Shown here: one piece after another, positions 8,228 through 15,944 of the stretch | Numbering within the stretch: the stretch's first letter is position 1 | Layout: every line of letters starts with the position of its first letter | Source of the DNA: an uncultured Lachnospiraceae bacterium | GTDB taxonomy: Bacteria > Bacillota > Clostridia > Lachnospirales > Lachnospiraceae | Direction: 5' to 3' | DNA length: 47,396 nucleotides | Assembly: GCA_947176965.1 (NCBI GenBank) | Contig: CAMWSU010000011.1 | Coordinates: forward strand, 1-47,396 | Program-made: the position numbers and the translations under genes | The notes under the pieces: model-generated | Databases searched by the model: none | What the model was told of the DNA's origin: nothing | Seen by the model: only the letters and a program-made list of their open reading frames with translations

Positions 8228-8890
8228 ATGAAACAGCTGAAAAACTACGGCAATTTGTATCACTATTATTGCAGGAGCGTCAAGAAGTTCAAGATACCGT
8301 TTTTTGTCTGCCTGCTCATTTTTATTCTGGCATTTGCCACCTTTGTGTTAGACAATTTTCCGTTTGGATTGTCGCTTGCGATGCTGGGAATGATTTTTCC
8401 GGCAATATTATTCGGTGTCTTGTGGCTGATCGCAAGCATCCGGACCCAAAAGCTTGTAAAACCGTTTTCACCGCAGCAGTTACATATGATCAATCATGAA
8501 ATGCCATTCTGCGCGATGTGCGACGGGCTGCTTGTGACCAGTCAGGCAGTGGTCGGGATCAAAATCGGACTGGAGCTTGTGCCGATGGCAAATGTATTGT
8601 GGGTGTATACCATGGTTATGACCAGCAAAATAGAGGGAGTGATTCCCGTCCATAAGGATACGACGCTGATATTTGCGGGCAGAGATCATAAACGGTATGG
8701 ATTCCGGATAAAAAATAATCAGCAGGCGTTCCTTTTTATGCAGACAGAGCTGTTGAAGCATCGGCTGGACATTGTGTTTGGCTATGAAAATGGTATGGAC
8801 GATATCTATAAGAATGATATCAACCGGATGATTGCTTTTAGTCAGGAATGTGCTGACAAACGGCGGAAAGAAATGGGGGGGTTCTTATGA
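8228..8890 (+). CDS. Membrane protein of unknown function with two N-terminal spans
   Basis: 220 residues. Two hydrophobic segments at about 23-42 and 46-71 are followed by a soluble domain that includes MPFCAMCDGLLVTSQAVVGIKIGLELVPMANVLWVY and IPVHKDTTLIFAGRDHKRYGFRI, which reads like a beta-rich PH/GRAM-type fold tethered to the membrane. This fold suggestion is inference from strand pattern only. The last 4 nt overlap the start of the next gene (ATGA), so the two products are made together and probably act together. I do not recognise a named family. Confidence 0.65.
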   Translation: MKQLKNYGNLYHYYCRSVKKFKIPFFVCLLIFILAFATFVLDNFPFGLSLAMLGMIFPAILFGVLWLIASIRTQKLVKPFSPQQLHMINHEMPFCAMCDGLLVTSQAVVGIKIGLELVPMANVLWVYTMVMTSKIEGVIPVHKDTTLIFAGRDHKRYGFRIKNNQQAFLFMQTELLKHRLDIVFGYENGMDDIYKNDINRMIAFSQECADKRRKEMGGFL

Positions 8891-9285
8891 ATACAAATTA
8901 TTTAGAGACACTGCCGGAAATGAAAAACAAATTCAAGGTGAACCTGCAGCCGGGGGAGAAGGTCATATTTACGGCAAAGCCGTGGGCTTTTACAACGGAA
9001 TCGGGAGCATTGCTCGGTGCGGATGATTGCCGTATCACAATGACAAACCGGCGCATCATTGCGGACAACGGACAGGGGATCTGGACAACGGACATCGCAG
9101 AAGATGTGGTGGACATGCGAAAGCAGGAAAGCGGTAAGTTCCTGTCGAAGCAGGTATATATACTGGTTACCTTGAACAAAGAAGTGACGTATGGAATCGG
9201 GATTCAAAAGTTAAGCGGTTACCAGTTTCATTTTCATAAGAAAGAGATGGCGGCGTTTGAGGAGATCATCAGGCATATGGTATAG
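8887..9285 (+). CDS. Small PH/GRAM-like protein of unknown function
   Basis: 132 residues, soluble. The core (LQPGEKVIFTAKPWAF, CRITMTNRRIIADNGQGIWTTDI, VYILVTLNKEVTYGIGI) has the L-T-N-R-R-I pattern typical of bacterial PH-like domains, in which a strand turns after 'T-x-x-R-(I/L)'. It starts inside the end of the upstream membrane gene (4-nt overlap), with GGGGGG as ribosome binding site. A second PH-like gene with no close sequence match lies at 17453. Function unknown; a membrane-linked partner of the 8228 product is inferred from coupling. Confidence 0.6.
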   Translation: MNTNYLETLPEMKNKFKVNLQPGEKVIFTAKPWAFTTESGALLGADDCRITMTNRRIIADNGQGIWTTDIAEDVVDMRKQESGKFLSKQVYILVTLNKEVTYGIGIQKLSGYQFHFHKKEMAAFEEIIRHMV

Positions 9286-9288
9286 CAA

Positions 9289-9317
9289 ACAGAAAATTGG
9301 CAAAGCGTATTTTCTGT
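9289..9317 (+). terminator. AT-rich inverted repeat, weak terminator or operator
   Basis: ACAGAAAAT (9289-9297) pairs perfectly with ATTTTCTGT (9309-9317), loop of 11. It begins right after the preceding stop and ends 3 bp before the nitroreductase -35 box, so it could end one transcript or bind a regulator of the next. Confidence 0.4.
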
Positions 9318-9319
9318 TA

Positions 9320-9348
9320 TTGAAACAGCTTTCCGGTTATGCTACAAT
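9320..9348 (+). promoter_or_regulatory. Sigma-A promoter of the nitroreductase gene
   Basis: TTGAAA (9320-9325), 17-bp spacer, TACAAT (9343-9348) with an extended -10 (TGC directly before it). It lies 27 bp before the start codon. Confidence 0.75.
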
Positions 9349-9374
9349 GGAAAAAACAAAAAAGGAGGTTTCCC

Positions 9375-9911
9375 ATGACAGCAAAGGAATGCATTACCAC
9401 CAGACGCAGCATCCGTAAGTTTAAGGCGGATCCGGTCAGTCATGAGCTTATAAACTCCATTGTGGAGACAGCTTCATTTGCGCCGAGCTGGAAAAATACA
9501 CAGATCACACGTTACACCGTGATAGAGGATCCCGCTAAGAAGGCGGAACTCGCTTCAAAAGCGACCATTCCCCATAATGCGGACATTATCAACGGCGCGC
9601 CCGCTTTAGTTGTTGTTACACTGATCAAGAACCGCTGCGGTTTTGAACGCGACGGCTCCTATACGACGAGCAAGGGTGATCATTGGCAGATGTTTGATGT
9701 GGGTGTCGCGGCACAGACCTTTTGTCTCGCGGCATGGGAAGAAGGAATCGGCTCGGTGATCATGGGCATCTTCGACGAAAAAGCGATCGAAGATTTATTG
9801 GCAGTTCCCGAAGATCAGGAGGTGGCAGCGCTTATCGCAATCGGTTATCCCGACGAGGCACCGACGGCTCCTGCAAGAAAAGCAACCGATATTTTACTTC
9901 AATACAAATAA
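9375..9911 (+). CDS. Nitroreductase family FMN-dependent oxidoreductase
   Basis: 178 residues from ATG 9375, chosen because AAAGGAGG (9360-9367) sits 7 nt upstream; the in-frame ATG at 9339 lies inside the -10 box. The N-terminus (CITTRRSIRKFKADPVSHE, then ASFAPSWKNTQITRY) is the conserved FMN-binding RRSxRxF and APS-x-x-N region. Later DVGVAAQTFCLAAWEEGIGSVIMG and VAALIAIGYPDE are also typical. The enzyme uses NAD(P)H to reduce nitro compounds, quinones or similar; the physiological substrate cannot be told. Cytoplasmic, monocistronic, with promoter and terminator. Confidence 0.92.
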   Translation: MTAKECITTRRSIRKFKADPVSHELINSIVETASFAPSWKNTQITRYTVIEDPAKKAELASKATIPHNADIINGAPALVVVTLIKNRCGFERDGSYTTSKGDHWQMFDVGVAAQTFCLAAWEEGIGSVIMGIFDEKAIEDLLAVPEDQEVAALIAIGYPDEAPTAPARKATDILLQYK

Positions 9912-9916
9912 TTAGG

Positions 9917-9944
9917 GGCGAAGAGTTTTTACTCTTCGCCTTTT
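9917..9944 (+). terminator. Intrinsic terminator of the nitroreductase gene
   Basis: Perfect 10-bp stem GGCGAAGAGT (9917-9926) / ACTCTTCGCC (9931-9940) with a TTTT loop and TTTT tail. No clear promoter is visible in the 33 bp between it and pyrB, so pyrB may depend on read-through. Confidence 0.85.
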
Positions 9945-9977
9945 CATGACCCAAAAACGAAAAAGGAGATTTCACAC

Positions 9978-10892
9978 ATGAGACATTTAATGAGTCCGCT
10001 CGACTTTTCCGTCGAAGAACTGGATACCCTTTTTGATCTTGCAAACGACATCGAGCAACACCGCGGAAACTATGCGCACGCCTGTGATGGCTTAAAGCTC
10101 GCGACTTGTTTTTATGAGCCGAGCACGCGCACGCGCCTAAGCTTTGAGAGCGCTATGCTGAATTTGGGCGGCTCCGTTATCGGCTTTTCCGATGCCGGTT
10201 CCTCCTCCGCCTCCAAGGGCGAGAGTGTTGCCGATACGATCCGCGTCGTATCCTGCTTTGCCGATATTTGCGCCATGCGCCATCCGAAGGAGGGCGCGCC
10301 AATGGTTGCCGCGCAGTTTTCTTCCATTCCGGTCATAAACGCGGGGGACGGCGGACACCAGCATCCGACACAGACGCTGACCGACCTTTTAACGATCCGC
10401 TCCTTGAAAGGGCGGCTCGGTAATTTTACGATCGGTCTGTGCGGCGACTTAAAATTCGGACGGACCGTGCATTCGCTCATCAATGCGCTCGTTCGCTATG
10501 AGGGCATCCGGTTTGTGTTTATCTCCCCGGAGGAGCTGCGTATCCCCGATTATCTCATCGACATGTTAAAAGAAAAAAATGTCCCTTATCGGGAAGTCAT
10601 CAGCCTAGACGACGTGATGCCGGAGCTGGATCTTCTCTATATGACGCGCGTGCAGAAGGAACGCTTTTTCAATGAGGAGGATTATGTGCGCCTCAAAGAT
10701 TTCTATATTCTGAACAAGGCAAAAATGGAGCGCGCGAGAGAGGACATGCTCGTTCTTCATCCGCTTCCCCGCGTGAATGAGATTTCCGTGGAGGTGGACA
10801 ACGACCCGCGCGCCGTGTATTTCAAGCAGGTGCAGTACGGTGTTTATGTGCGCATGGCACTGATCTTGACACTGCTGGGGATTTCCGTCTGA
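9978..10892 (+). CDS. pyrB: Aspartate carbamoyltransferase catalytic chain
   Basis: 304 residues, the normal length. It joins carbamoyl phosphate and aspartate in the second step of pyrimidine synthesis. The carbamoyl-phosphate loop [15 protein letters not shown] (STRTR at 49-53), the SASKGES loop near residue 82, [11 protein letters not shown], and [10 protein letters not shown] are all present. AAAAGGAG lies 10 nt before the ATG. pyrI follows after 89 bp, giving the clostridial pyrBI arrangement. No other pyr gene is in the window. The upstream terminator hairpin could in principle serve as an attenuator, but no leader peptide is seen. Confidence 0.97.
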   Translation: MRHLMSPLDFSVEELDTLFDLANDIEQHRGNYAHACDGLKLATCFYEPSTRTRLSFESAMLNLGGSVIGFSDAGSSSASKGESVADTIRVVSCFADICAMRHPKEGAPMVAAQFSSIPVINAGDGGHQHPTQTLTDLLTIRSLKGRLGNFTIGLCGDLKFGRTVHSLINALVRYEGIRFVFISPEELRIPDYLIDMLKEKNVPYREVISLDDVMPELDLLYMTRVQKERFFNEEDYVRLKDFYILNKAKMERAREDMLVLHPLPRVNEISVEVDNDPRAVYFKQVQYGVYVRMALILTLLGISV

Positions 10893-10981
10893 AACGGCGG
10901 GCTGCCGGATAAAAGAATTTTGAGCGAATAAAAAGTAACAGGACAATAACAAAAAAAGACGCAGGAAGGAAGGCGGATCAT

Positions 10982-11413
10982 ATGCTTAACGTAGGAAAAA
11001 TCGAGGAGGGCTTCGTGCTTGATCATATCATGGCGGGAAAAAGTCTCTCCATTTATTATCATCTCGGCTTGGACAAGCTCGACTGTACCGTTGCCATCAT
11101 CAAAAACGCGCGCAGCAATAAGCTGGGGAAAAAAGATATTCTGAAAGTGGAGTGCGATATTCACATGCTGGATATGGACGTACTCGCCGTCATTGACCAC
11201 AATATCACGGTCAATGTCATAAAAAACGGTGAGATCGTGGATAAAAAAGACTTGCAGCTTCCGAAAGAGATCCGAGACGTTTATCACTGTAAAAATCCCC
11301 GCTGCATTACCTCAATCGAACAGGGCCTGCCGCACATTTTTGTGCTGGCCGACGGGGGAACGGAAACCTATCGCTGTAAATATTGTGAGGAGAAGGCGCG
11401 CGAACCGATGTGA
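10982..11413 (+). CDS. pyrI: Aspartate carbamoyltransferase regulatory chain
   Basis: 143 residues, somewhat shorter than the E. coli chain of about 153. The N-terminal allosteric domain binds nucleotides, and the C-terminal domain holds zinc with Cys103, Cys108, Cys132 and Cys135 (C-x4-C ... C-x2-C), which dock onto the PyrB trimers. Presence of PyrI implies a dodecameric ATCase under nucleotide feedback control. AGGAAGGAAGG precedes the ATG. The stop codon lies in the loop of a terminator hairpin. Confidence 0.95.
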   Translation: MLNVGKIEEGFVLDHIMAGKSLSIYYHLGLDKLDCTVAIIKNARSNKLGKKDILKVECDIHMLDMDVLAVIDHNITVNVIKNGEIVDKKDLQLPKEIRDVYHCKNPRCITSIEQGLPHIFVLADGGTETYRCKYCEEKAREPM

Positions 11414-11428
11414 GCGCGCCCTATTTTT
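11395..11428 (+). terminator. Terminator of pyrBI
   Basis: GGCGCGC (11395-11401) and GCGCGCC (11414-11420) flank a 12-nt loop containing the pyrI stop, followed by CTATTTTT. The stem overlaps coding sequence. Confidence 0.65.
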
Positions 11429-11454
11429 AACTTATAGGAAAGTTCACAGTACCA

Positions 11455-11503
11455 GAAGAATTCCGAAAGGAATTCTTCAAAAGAACGCGAAGCGTTCTTT
11501 TTT
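11455..11503 (+). terminator. Paired hairpins with terminator tail
   Basis: GAAGAATTCC (11455-11464) pairs with GGAATTCTTC (11469-11478) around a GAAA tetraloop. AAAAGAACGC (11479-11488) then pairs with GCGTTCTTTT (11492-11501) around a GAA loop and runs into Ts. The second is a good intrinsic terminator, shielding the ABC operon from pyrBI. Confidence 0.75.
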
Positions 11504-11519
11504 AGAACTTCTTCTCACA

Positions 11520-11552
11520 ATGCATCTTACCTATGTCAAAATGCAACTTACC
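11520..11552 (+). promoter_or_regulatory. Candidate LytTR operator (two direct repeats)
   Basis: ATGCATCTTACC (11520-11531) and ATGCAACTTACC (11541-11552) match at 11 of 12 positions and start exactly 21 bp apart, two turns of the helix. LytTR-domain regulators are known to bind paired direct repeats with this spacing. The pair ends 9 bp before a -35-like box and lies upstream of an operon-like cluster that encodes a LytTR protein at 13615. Autoregulation by that protein is inferred. Confidence 0.6.
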
Positions 11553-11561
11553 GAAGATTCC

Positions 11562-11590
11562 TTGCGCTGATCTTTTTCATCAGTTATTCT
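11562..11590 (+). promoter_or_regulatory. Weak sigma-A promoter for the ABC-LytTR operon
   Basis: TTGCGC (11562-11567), 17-bp spacer, TATTCT (11585-11590). Both boxes are poor matches, which fits a promoter needing an activator bound just upstream. Confidence 0.45.
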
Positions 11591-11653
11591 GATAGTGCGC
11601 TCGGGCAGCAGGACTCCGCAATTGCCTGAACGCACAGACGAGGAAAGGAAGCA

Positions 11654-12592
11654 ATGCGGATGGATGAGATCATTCAGGTAGAGGGATTAAAAAAATATTT
11701 TGGTGAAATAAAGGCGGTGGATGACCTTTATTTTTCTGTGGAAAAAGGCGAGCTGTTTGGGTTTCTGGGCGTAAACGGCGCGGGGAAGAGCACAACGATC
11801 AATATGCTGTGTACGCTGCTGTCTCCGACTGAGGGGCGCGTAAAGCTCTGCGGATGCGAGCTGGGAACGGACGATGAAAGCATTCGCAAACGGATCGGTG
11901 TGGTATGGCAGCACAACTGTCTGGACGACCGGTTGAGTGTGAAGGAAAATTTGTATGTCAGAGGTTCGTTGTACGGTTTTAGCGCGCAGGAATTGCGTGA
12001 CCGTGTGAATCATATCTGCGAAACGCTTCATTTGGAAGAGATTTTTACGGCAATGTATAAGCGGCTTTCCGGCGGGCAGAAGCGGCGCTGTGAGATTGCG
12101 GCGGCGCTGATCAATACCCCCGAGATCCTGTTTCTGGATGAACCGACCACGGGCTTAGATCCGCAGACGAGGCAGTTTGTGTGGGAGAGTATGCAGACGC
12201 TGCAAAAAGAAAACGGAACGACCATTTTTCTGACGACACATTATATGGAGGAGGCGGCGAACGCAAGGCACATTGCCATCATTGATCACGGTAAGATTTT
12301 AGAATACGGCACGCCGTTTGCCTTAAAAGAGCAGTATGCAAAGGACAGACTGCACCTCATCCCTTCGGATGGCCATGAAGCTGAGCTGATGCAGATGCTT
12401 GAAAATATGAGGCTGCTTTCGTATGAGCAGAAAAATGCAGACGGCAGGTTCATTCTTTCGGTGAAGGACAGCATGGACGCGCTGGAAATATTAAATGCTG
12501 TCAGACCCTGCCTCTGTGGATTTGAGATGATACAGGGCACATTGGATGACGTGTTCTTAAATGTAACCGGAAAAAGCTTGGAGCAGCAATAG
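11654..12592 (+). CDS. ABC transporter ATP-binding protein (DrrA/CcmA type)
   Basis: 312 residues. Walker A GVNGAGKST (39-47), signature LSGGQKRR (138-145), Walker B ILFLDE (158-163) and the TTHYMEEA switch region mark an ATPase of the DrrA/NatA-like exporter subfamily, with a C-terminal domain after residue 230 typical of that group. It powers the membrane protein encoded 12 bp downstream. The ATG follows AGGAAAGGAAG. Substrate unknown; such pairs often export peptides, lipids or antibiotics. Confidence 0.93.
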   Translation: MRMDEIIQVEGLKKYFGEIKAVDDLYFSVEKGELFGFLGVNGAGKSTTINMLCTLLSPTEGRVKLCGCELGTDDESIRKRIGVVWQHNCLDDRLSVKENLYVRGSLYGFSAQELRDRVNHICETLHLEEIFTAMYKRLSGGQKRRCEIAAALINTPEILFLDEPTTGLDPQTRQFVWESMQTLQKENGTTIFLTTHYMEEAANARHIAIIDHGKILEYGTPFALKEQYAKDRLHLIPSDGHEAELMQMLENMRLLSYEQKNADGRFILSVKDSMDALEILNAVRPCLCGFEMIQGTLDDVFLNVTGKSLEQQ

Positions 12593-12604
12593 GGAGGAGA
12601 TCAC

Positions 12605-13528
12605 ATGCGGGAATTATATTATATGACGAAAAGAAATTGTCTTGTTTTTTTGCGGGATCGGTCCGCAGTATTTTTTTCCATGCTGTCCATGCTGATCGTG
12701 TTGGGTCTGATGGTGCTTTTTTTGGGAAAAATGAACAGTGACGGTATCGTGTCTGTGCTGGGAGATTTTGGGGAGCGGGACACCGCTGCGGATGAATGGA
12801 ACGCGACGTATCTCATTCAACAATGGACACTTGCCGGGATTCTGGTCGTAAATGCCGTGACGATCACGCTTACGGTGTTGGGAACGATGGTACAGGATGA
12901 GACGAGGAAACGGACGCTGGCATTCTATGTTACGCCGGTATCGCGCACCGTGCTCTCTCTCGGATATATTTTAGCGTCGTGGATCGTCGGAACCATTATG
13001 TGTGTCCTGACCTTGGCTGTCGGAGAGCTTTATTTTGTCGTGCGGGGCTATCCGATGCTTTCCGCGCTGTCATTGGTAAAATTGGTCGGAATGATCGCGT
13101 TAAATACATTTACGTTCAGCACACTGGGCTATCTTCTTGCACTGTTTATCCGAAGTGACAGCGCCTTTAGCGGCGTGATGACGATCATCGGTACCTTGGT
13201 CGGCTTTGTGGGCGGCATTTATATATCCGTCGGGATGTTTGGCAAGACTTTGCGCCATGTCCTGTTGTGCCTGCCGGTGCTGCACGGTGCGTCCATGATG
13301 CGTCAGGTTTGTACTGACGCCGCATTGTCAAGGACCATTGCCGGACTTCCGGATGCTGCTTATGATGCTTTTTTGAAGGAACTGGGGGAGGAATTGGGCA
13401 TTTCCCTGTATTGGGACGGAAAGCTTGTTCCTCCGGTTGTTTCCGTGTTGGTATTGCTTGGATATGCATTTCTTGCCATCGTGATTGCTGCATTGTGCAA
13501 CCGGAACCGCAGGATGAAGGACCGTTGA
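12605..13528 (+). CDS. ABC-2 type transporter permease
   Basis: 307 residues with about six hydrophobic segments: one near residues 16-38, then one around 75-97 and four more up to about 210, plus a last one near 280-300. This matches the ABC-2 permease layout with a soluble loop after the first span and another before the last. AGGGAGGAG precedes the ATG. It pairs with the ATPase just upstream. The LytTR and DUF3021 genes follow. Confidence 0.85.
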   Translation: MRELYYMTKRNCLVFLRDRSAVFFSMLSMLIVLGLMVLFLGKMNSDGIVSVLGDFGERDTAADEWNATYLIQQWTLAGILVVNAVTITLTVLGTMVQDETRKRTLAFYVTPVSRTVLSLGYILASWIVGTIMCVLTLAVGELYFVVRGYPMLSALSLVKLVGMIALNTFTFSTLGYLLALFIRSDSAFSGVMTIIGTLVGFVGGIYISVGMFGKTLRHVLLCLPVLHGASMMRQVCTDAALSRTIAGLPDAAYDAFLKELGEELGISLYWDGKLVPPVVSVLVLLGYAFLAIVIAALCNRNRRMKDR

Positions 13529-13614
13529 CGGGGAACGGTTGGGAACAGATCAGTCTTTTAGCAGCGTAACAGGGAAGCCGTAGGGCTGACACTGAAAATA
13601 ATTGGGGATTTGCC

Positions 13615-14052
13615 ATGATAATTACGATTCAGGATTGTCCGGCGGATGCGGAGGATGAGATCATCATCCGCTGTAAGCAGGTGGACGAACAACTGTTAAA
13701 TATGATTTATGCGCTGAAGGCGGGACGGGATAAAATGACCGTGTCCAAGGGGGAAAAAATATTTCAGATCCCGCCCTCTGAGATTTATTATTTTGAGTCC
13801 GTGGATAACCGTGTGTATGCGTATGCGAGAGAAGACGTTTATGACGTGAAGGGCAGACTGTACGACATCGAAGAACGATTTCGGCACACGGATTTTTTCC
13901 GCGCATCCAAATCGACGATCATCAACCTTTCCAAAGTAAAGAATTTCAGCCCCGGTTTTAACGGAAGATTTGAGGCGTGTCTGGAAAACGGTGAAAAGCT
14001 GCTCGTCTCCAGACAGTATGCGGCGGGACTGAAAGAAAAACTGGGATTGTAG
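13615..14052 (+). CDS. LytTR-domain DNA-binding regulator (stand-alone)
   Basis: 145 residues. Residues about 42-143 form a LytTR domain: KIFQIPPSEIYYFESVDNRVYAYA, RFRHTDFFRASKSTIINLSKV and the C-terminal LVSRQYAAGLKEKLGL. There is no response-regulator receiver; the first 40 residues are a short N-terminal strand/helix region. Stand-alone LytTR proteins paired with a DUF3021 membrane protein are known as LytTR regulatory systems, in which the membrane partner restrains the regulator. The probable operator is at 11520-11552. Confidence 0.9.
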   Translation: MIITIQDCPADAEDEIIIRCKQVDEQLLNMIYALKAGRDKMTVSKGEKIFQIPPSEIYYFESVDNRVYAYAREDVYDVKGRLYDIEERFRHTDFFRASKSTIINLSKVKNFSPGFNGRFEACLENGEKLLVSRQYAAGLKEKLGL

Positions 14053-14101
14053 GGGATGAGGACCGAGAAGGAAAACGCAGATTTTGATAGGGGTATGGAG
14101 T

Positions 14102-14536
14102 ATGAAAAGAAGACTTAAATTTTTGTGGGACTGTTTTTGCATGATCTCGACCTGTGTGATGGCGCTGGTAGCCCTGTTTACAACAATCGTTGATCCGACG
14201 GAGGCAATCGATCCGGTGGTGCTCTGGCAGGCGTTAATGGTTTCTTTTTTATGTGCATTGAGCTGCTTCATTTTTCCATGGGATGTTGTCATGAAAAAAT
14301 GGGAGGTTTGGGTTCGGACCGCGATTCATTATGTGGTTATTAATCTGATCGTTTTAGGATTCGGAAATGGGTTTCAATGGTATCAGATCAACAATGCGGT
14401 CAGCCTGACCATTATGCTCATTTCCATAGCCGTTGTTTATGCGATTGTTTCCGGGGTTACCTGGCACAAATCGAAGCAGGATGCGCAAAAAATGAATGAA
14501 AGGCTGATGCAGTATCGGGGAAAGAAGGATAAATAG
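14102..14536 (+). CDS. DUF3021-type membrane protein, partner of the LytTR regulator
   Basis: 144 residues with four predicted spans (about 8-28, 41-60, 69-90 and 97-120) and a charged C-terminal tail (WHKSKQDAQKMNERLMQYRGKKDK). This is the size and topology of DUF3021 proteins. ATG 14102 is chosen because AGGGG lies 8 nt upstream; an upstream in-frame TTG at 14084 lacks a site. In studied LytTR systems the membrane partner inhibits the LytTR protein; that role here is inferred from family and order. Confidence 0.8.
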   Translation: MKRRLKFLWDCFCMISTCVMALVALFTTIVDPTEAIDPVVLWQALMVSFLCALSCFIFPWDVVMKKWEVWVRTAIHYVVINLIVLGFGNGFQWYQINNAVSLTIMLISIAVVYAIVSGVTWHKSKQDAQKMNERLMQYRGKKDK

Positions 14537-14677
14537 CTTGATCAATGCGATTGACGGTATGTTAATCTGCATTGCTTGTGGCAACCGGCGGCTGAGCGTT
14601 ATAATGATGTATGCGAAAGCAAAACACTATATAGACTTGATACAGATTATATGTTAAATCAGGAGGGCAGCTGCTTT

Positions 14678-15166
14678 ATGATACGGCTTGCAAAATGTTC
14701 AGATCTAAAAACGGTTTTACAGATTACAAGAGAAACCATATCAAAAATATATCCTAAATATTATGCAAATGGCGTAGTTGAATTTTTCCTTCAACATCAT
14801 AAACAGGACAATGTTTTAGAAGATATTGAAAATGGGCGTGTGTGGCTATTAGAAGTTGATGGGTATATTGCAGGAACAGTAACCATAAAAGAAAATACAG
14901 TAAACCGTCTTTTTGTGCTGCCGGAATATCAATCACATGGGTTTGGAAATCAGCTTATGGACTTTGCAGAAGAAAAAATTGCAGAGAATTATAGTCAGAT
15001 ACTTTTAGCTTCTTCGCTGGCAGCAAAGGAAATGTACTTAAAGCGTGGATATAAGGAAAAAAGAACTTGTAAGATAGAGGCGGATAATGGAGATATTCTT
15101 GTGTATGATGAAATGGAAAAGCGATTGCCTGTCAACAGCACTTGGGGAAATCTAATAAAAATGTGA
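14678..15166 (+). CDS. GNAT-family N-acetyltransferase
   Basis: 162 residues from ATG 14678, which follows AGGAGG (14661-14666) by 11 nt. The N-terminus (MIRLAKCSDLKTVLQITRETI) and the acetyl-CoA-binding segment (VNRLFVLPEYQSHGFGNQLMDFAEE, with Q/R-x-x-G-x-G/A-like QSHGFG) are typical of GNAT enzymes; AAKEMYLKRGYKE is the usual C-terminal Y-x-x-x-G-F/Y motif. The acceptor is unknown. Codon use is AT-rich (many ATA, TTA, AAA) compared with the ABC operon upstream, suggesting later acquisition. Confidence 0.88.
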   Translation: MIRLAKCSDLKTVLQITRETISKIYPKYYANGVVEFFLQHHKQDNVLEDIENGRVWLLEVDGYIAGTVTIKENTVNRLFVLPEYQSHGFGNQLMDFAEEKIAENYSQILLASSLAAKEMYLKRGYKEKRTCKIEADNGDILVYDEMEKRLPVNSTWGNLIKM

Positions 15167-15195
15167 TTGAAGTACGAGCGTGATTGTGGTATTCT
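15167..15195 (+). promoter_or_regulatory. Sigma-A promoter of the methyltransferase gene
   Basis: TTGAAG (15167-15172), 17-bp spacer, TATTCT (15190-15195), directly after the GNAT stop codon and 37 bp before the next start. Confidence 0.55.
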
Positions 15196-15232
15196 TTTTA
15201 GAATATAAATCGGTAGCCGAGGGAGGAAAAAT

Positions 15233-15850
15233 ATGAGTGATAATTTAGTTCCATTTTGGGAAAAATCGTATCAGGAATATGATACGATAACATTTTCCAA
15301 TAAACCTAATTCAACCATTGCCGAATTTGAGCACTTGATTGGCAATCCGTCAAAGGTATTGGATGTAGGGTGCGGAGAGGGTCAAAATGCCATATATTTA
15401 GCTCAACAGGGCCATCATGTTGATGCGTTTGATCTGTCTGAACATGGGATTGCGAAGTTAAAACATATATGTGAATTATCCAATGTGCAATTAAACGCAT
15501 TTGTAGCAGACTTAACTACTTATCAATTTGAACAGTGTTATGACATGATTACATGTTTTGGAACATTACATTTTGTGCCTAAGGATGGTTGGAAAAGATT
15601 TATAAATAACGCGAAAGAATATACAAATATAGGTGGTATTCATATCATTCAAATATTTACAGATACTGTACCGGCATCTGAGGATATTGCGCCATTTGCA
15701 ATTGGTCTGGCAAAAGATGAGGAACTCAAAGAGCTGTATGTTGATTGGGAAATATTGCAGTTTAAATCGTATGTGTTTGAAGATGAACATCCGGGCGTAC
15801 CGAAACATTTGCACGCGTCAAACAAAATTGTTGCCAGGAAAGTAAAATGA
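15233..15850 (+). CDS. Class I SAM-dependent methyltransferase (TehB-like)
   Basis: 205 residues. The SAM motif VLDVGCGEGQNAIYLAQQGHHVDAFDLS (residues about 42-69) and the later YDMITCFGTLHFVPKDGWKRFI follow the TehB/Methyltransf_11 pattern. The substrate cannot be inferred from sequence; relatives act on tellurite, thiopurines or small metabolites. GGGAGGAAAAAT precedes the ATG. AT-rich, like the GNAT gene before it and the convergent methyltransferase after it. Confidence 0.88.
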   Translation: MSDNLVPFWEKSYQEYDTITFSNKPNSTIAEFEHLIGNPSKVLDVGCGEGQNAIYLAQQGHHVDAFDLSEHGIAKLKHICELSNVQLNAFVADLTTYQFEQCYDMITCFGTLHFVPKDGWKRFINNAKEYTNIGGIHIIQIFTDTVPASEDIAPFAIGLAKDEELKELYVDWEILQFKSYVFEDEHPGVPKHLHASNKIVARKVK

Positions 15851-15944
15851 CAAAATTCGGGTTTGTCTACTTGACAAGGGGCTGATCAGAATTATTTGTG
15901 TTTATGCGATAAGATGATAGCGTAATTCAACAAACTGGATTTTA

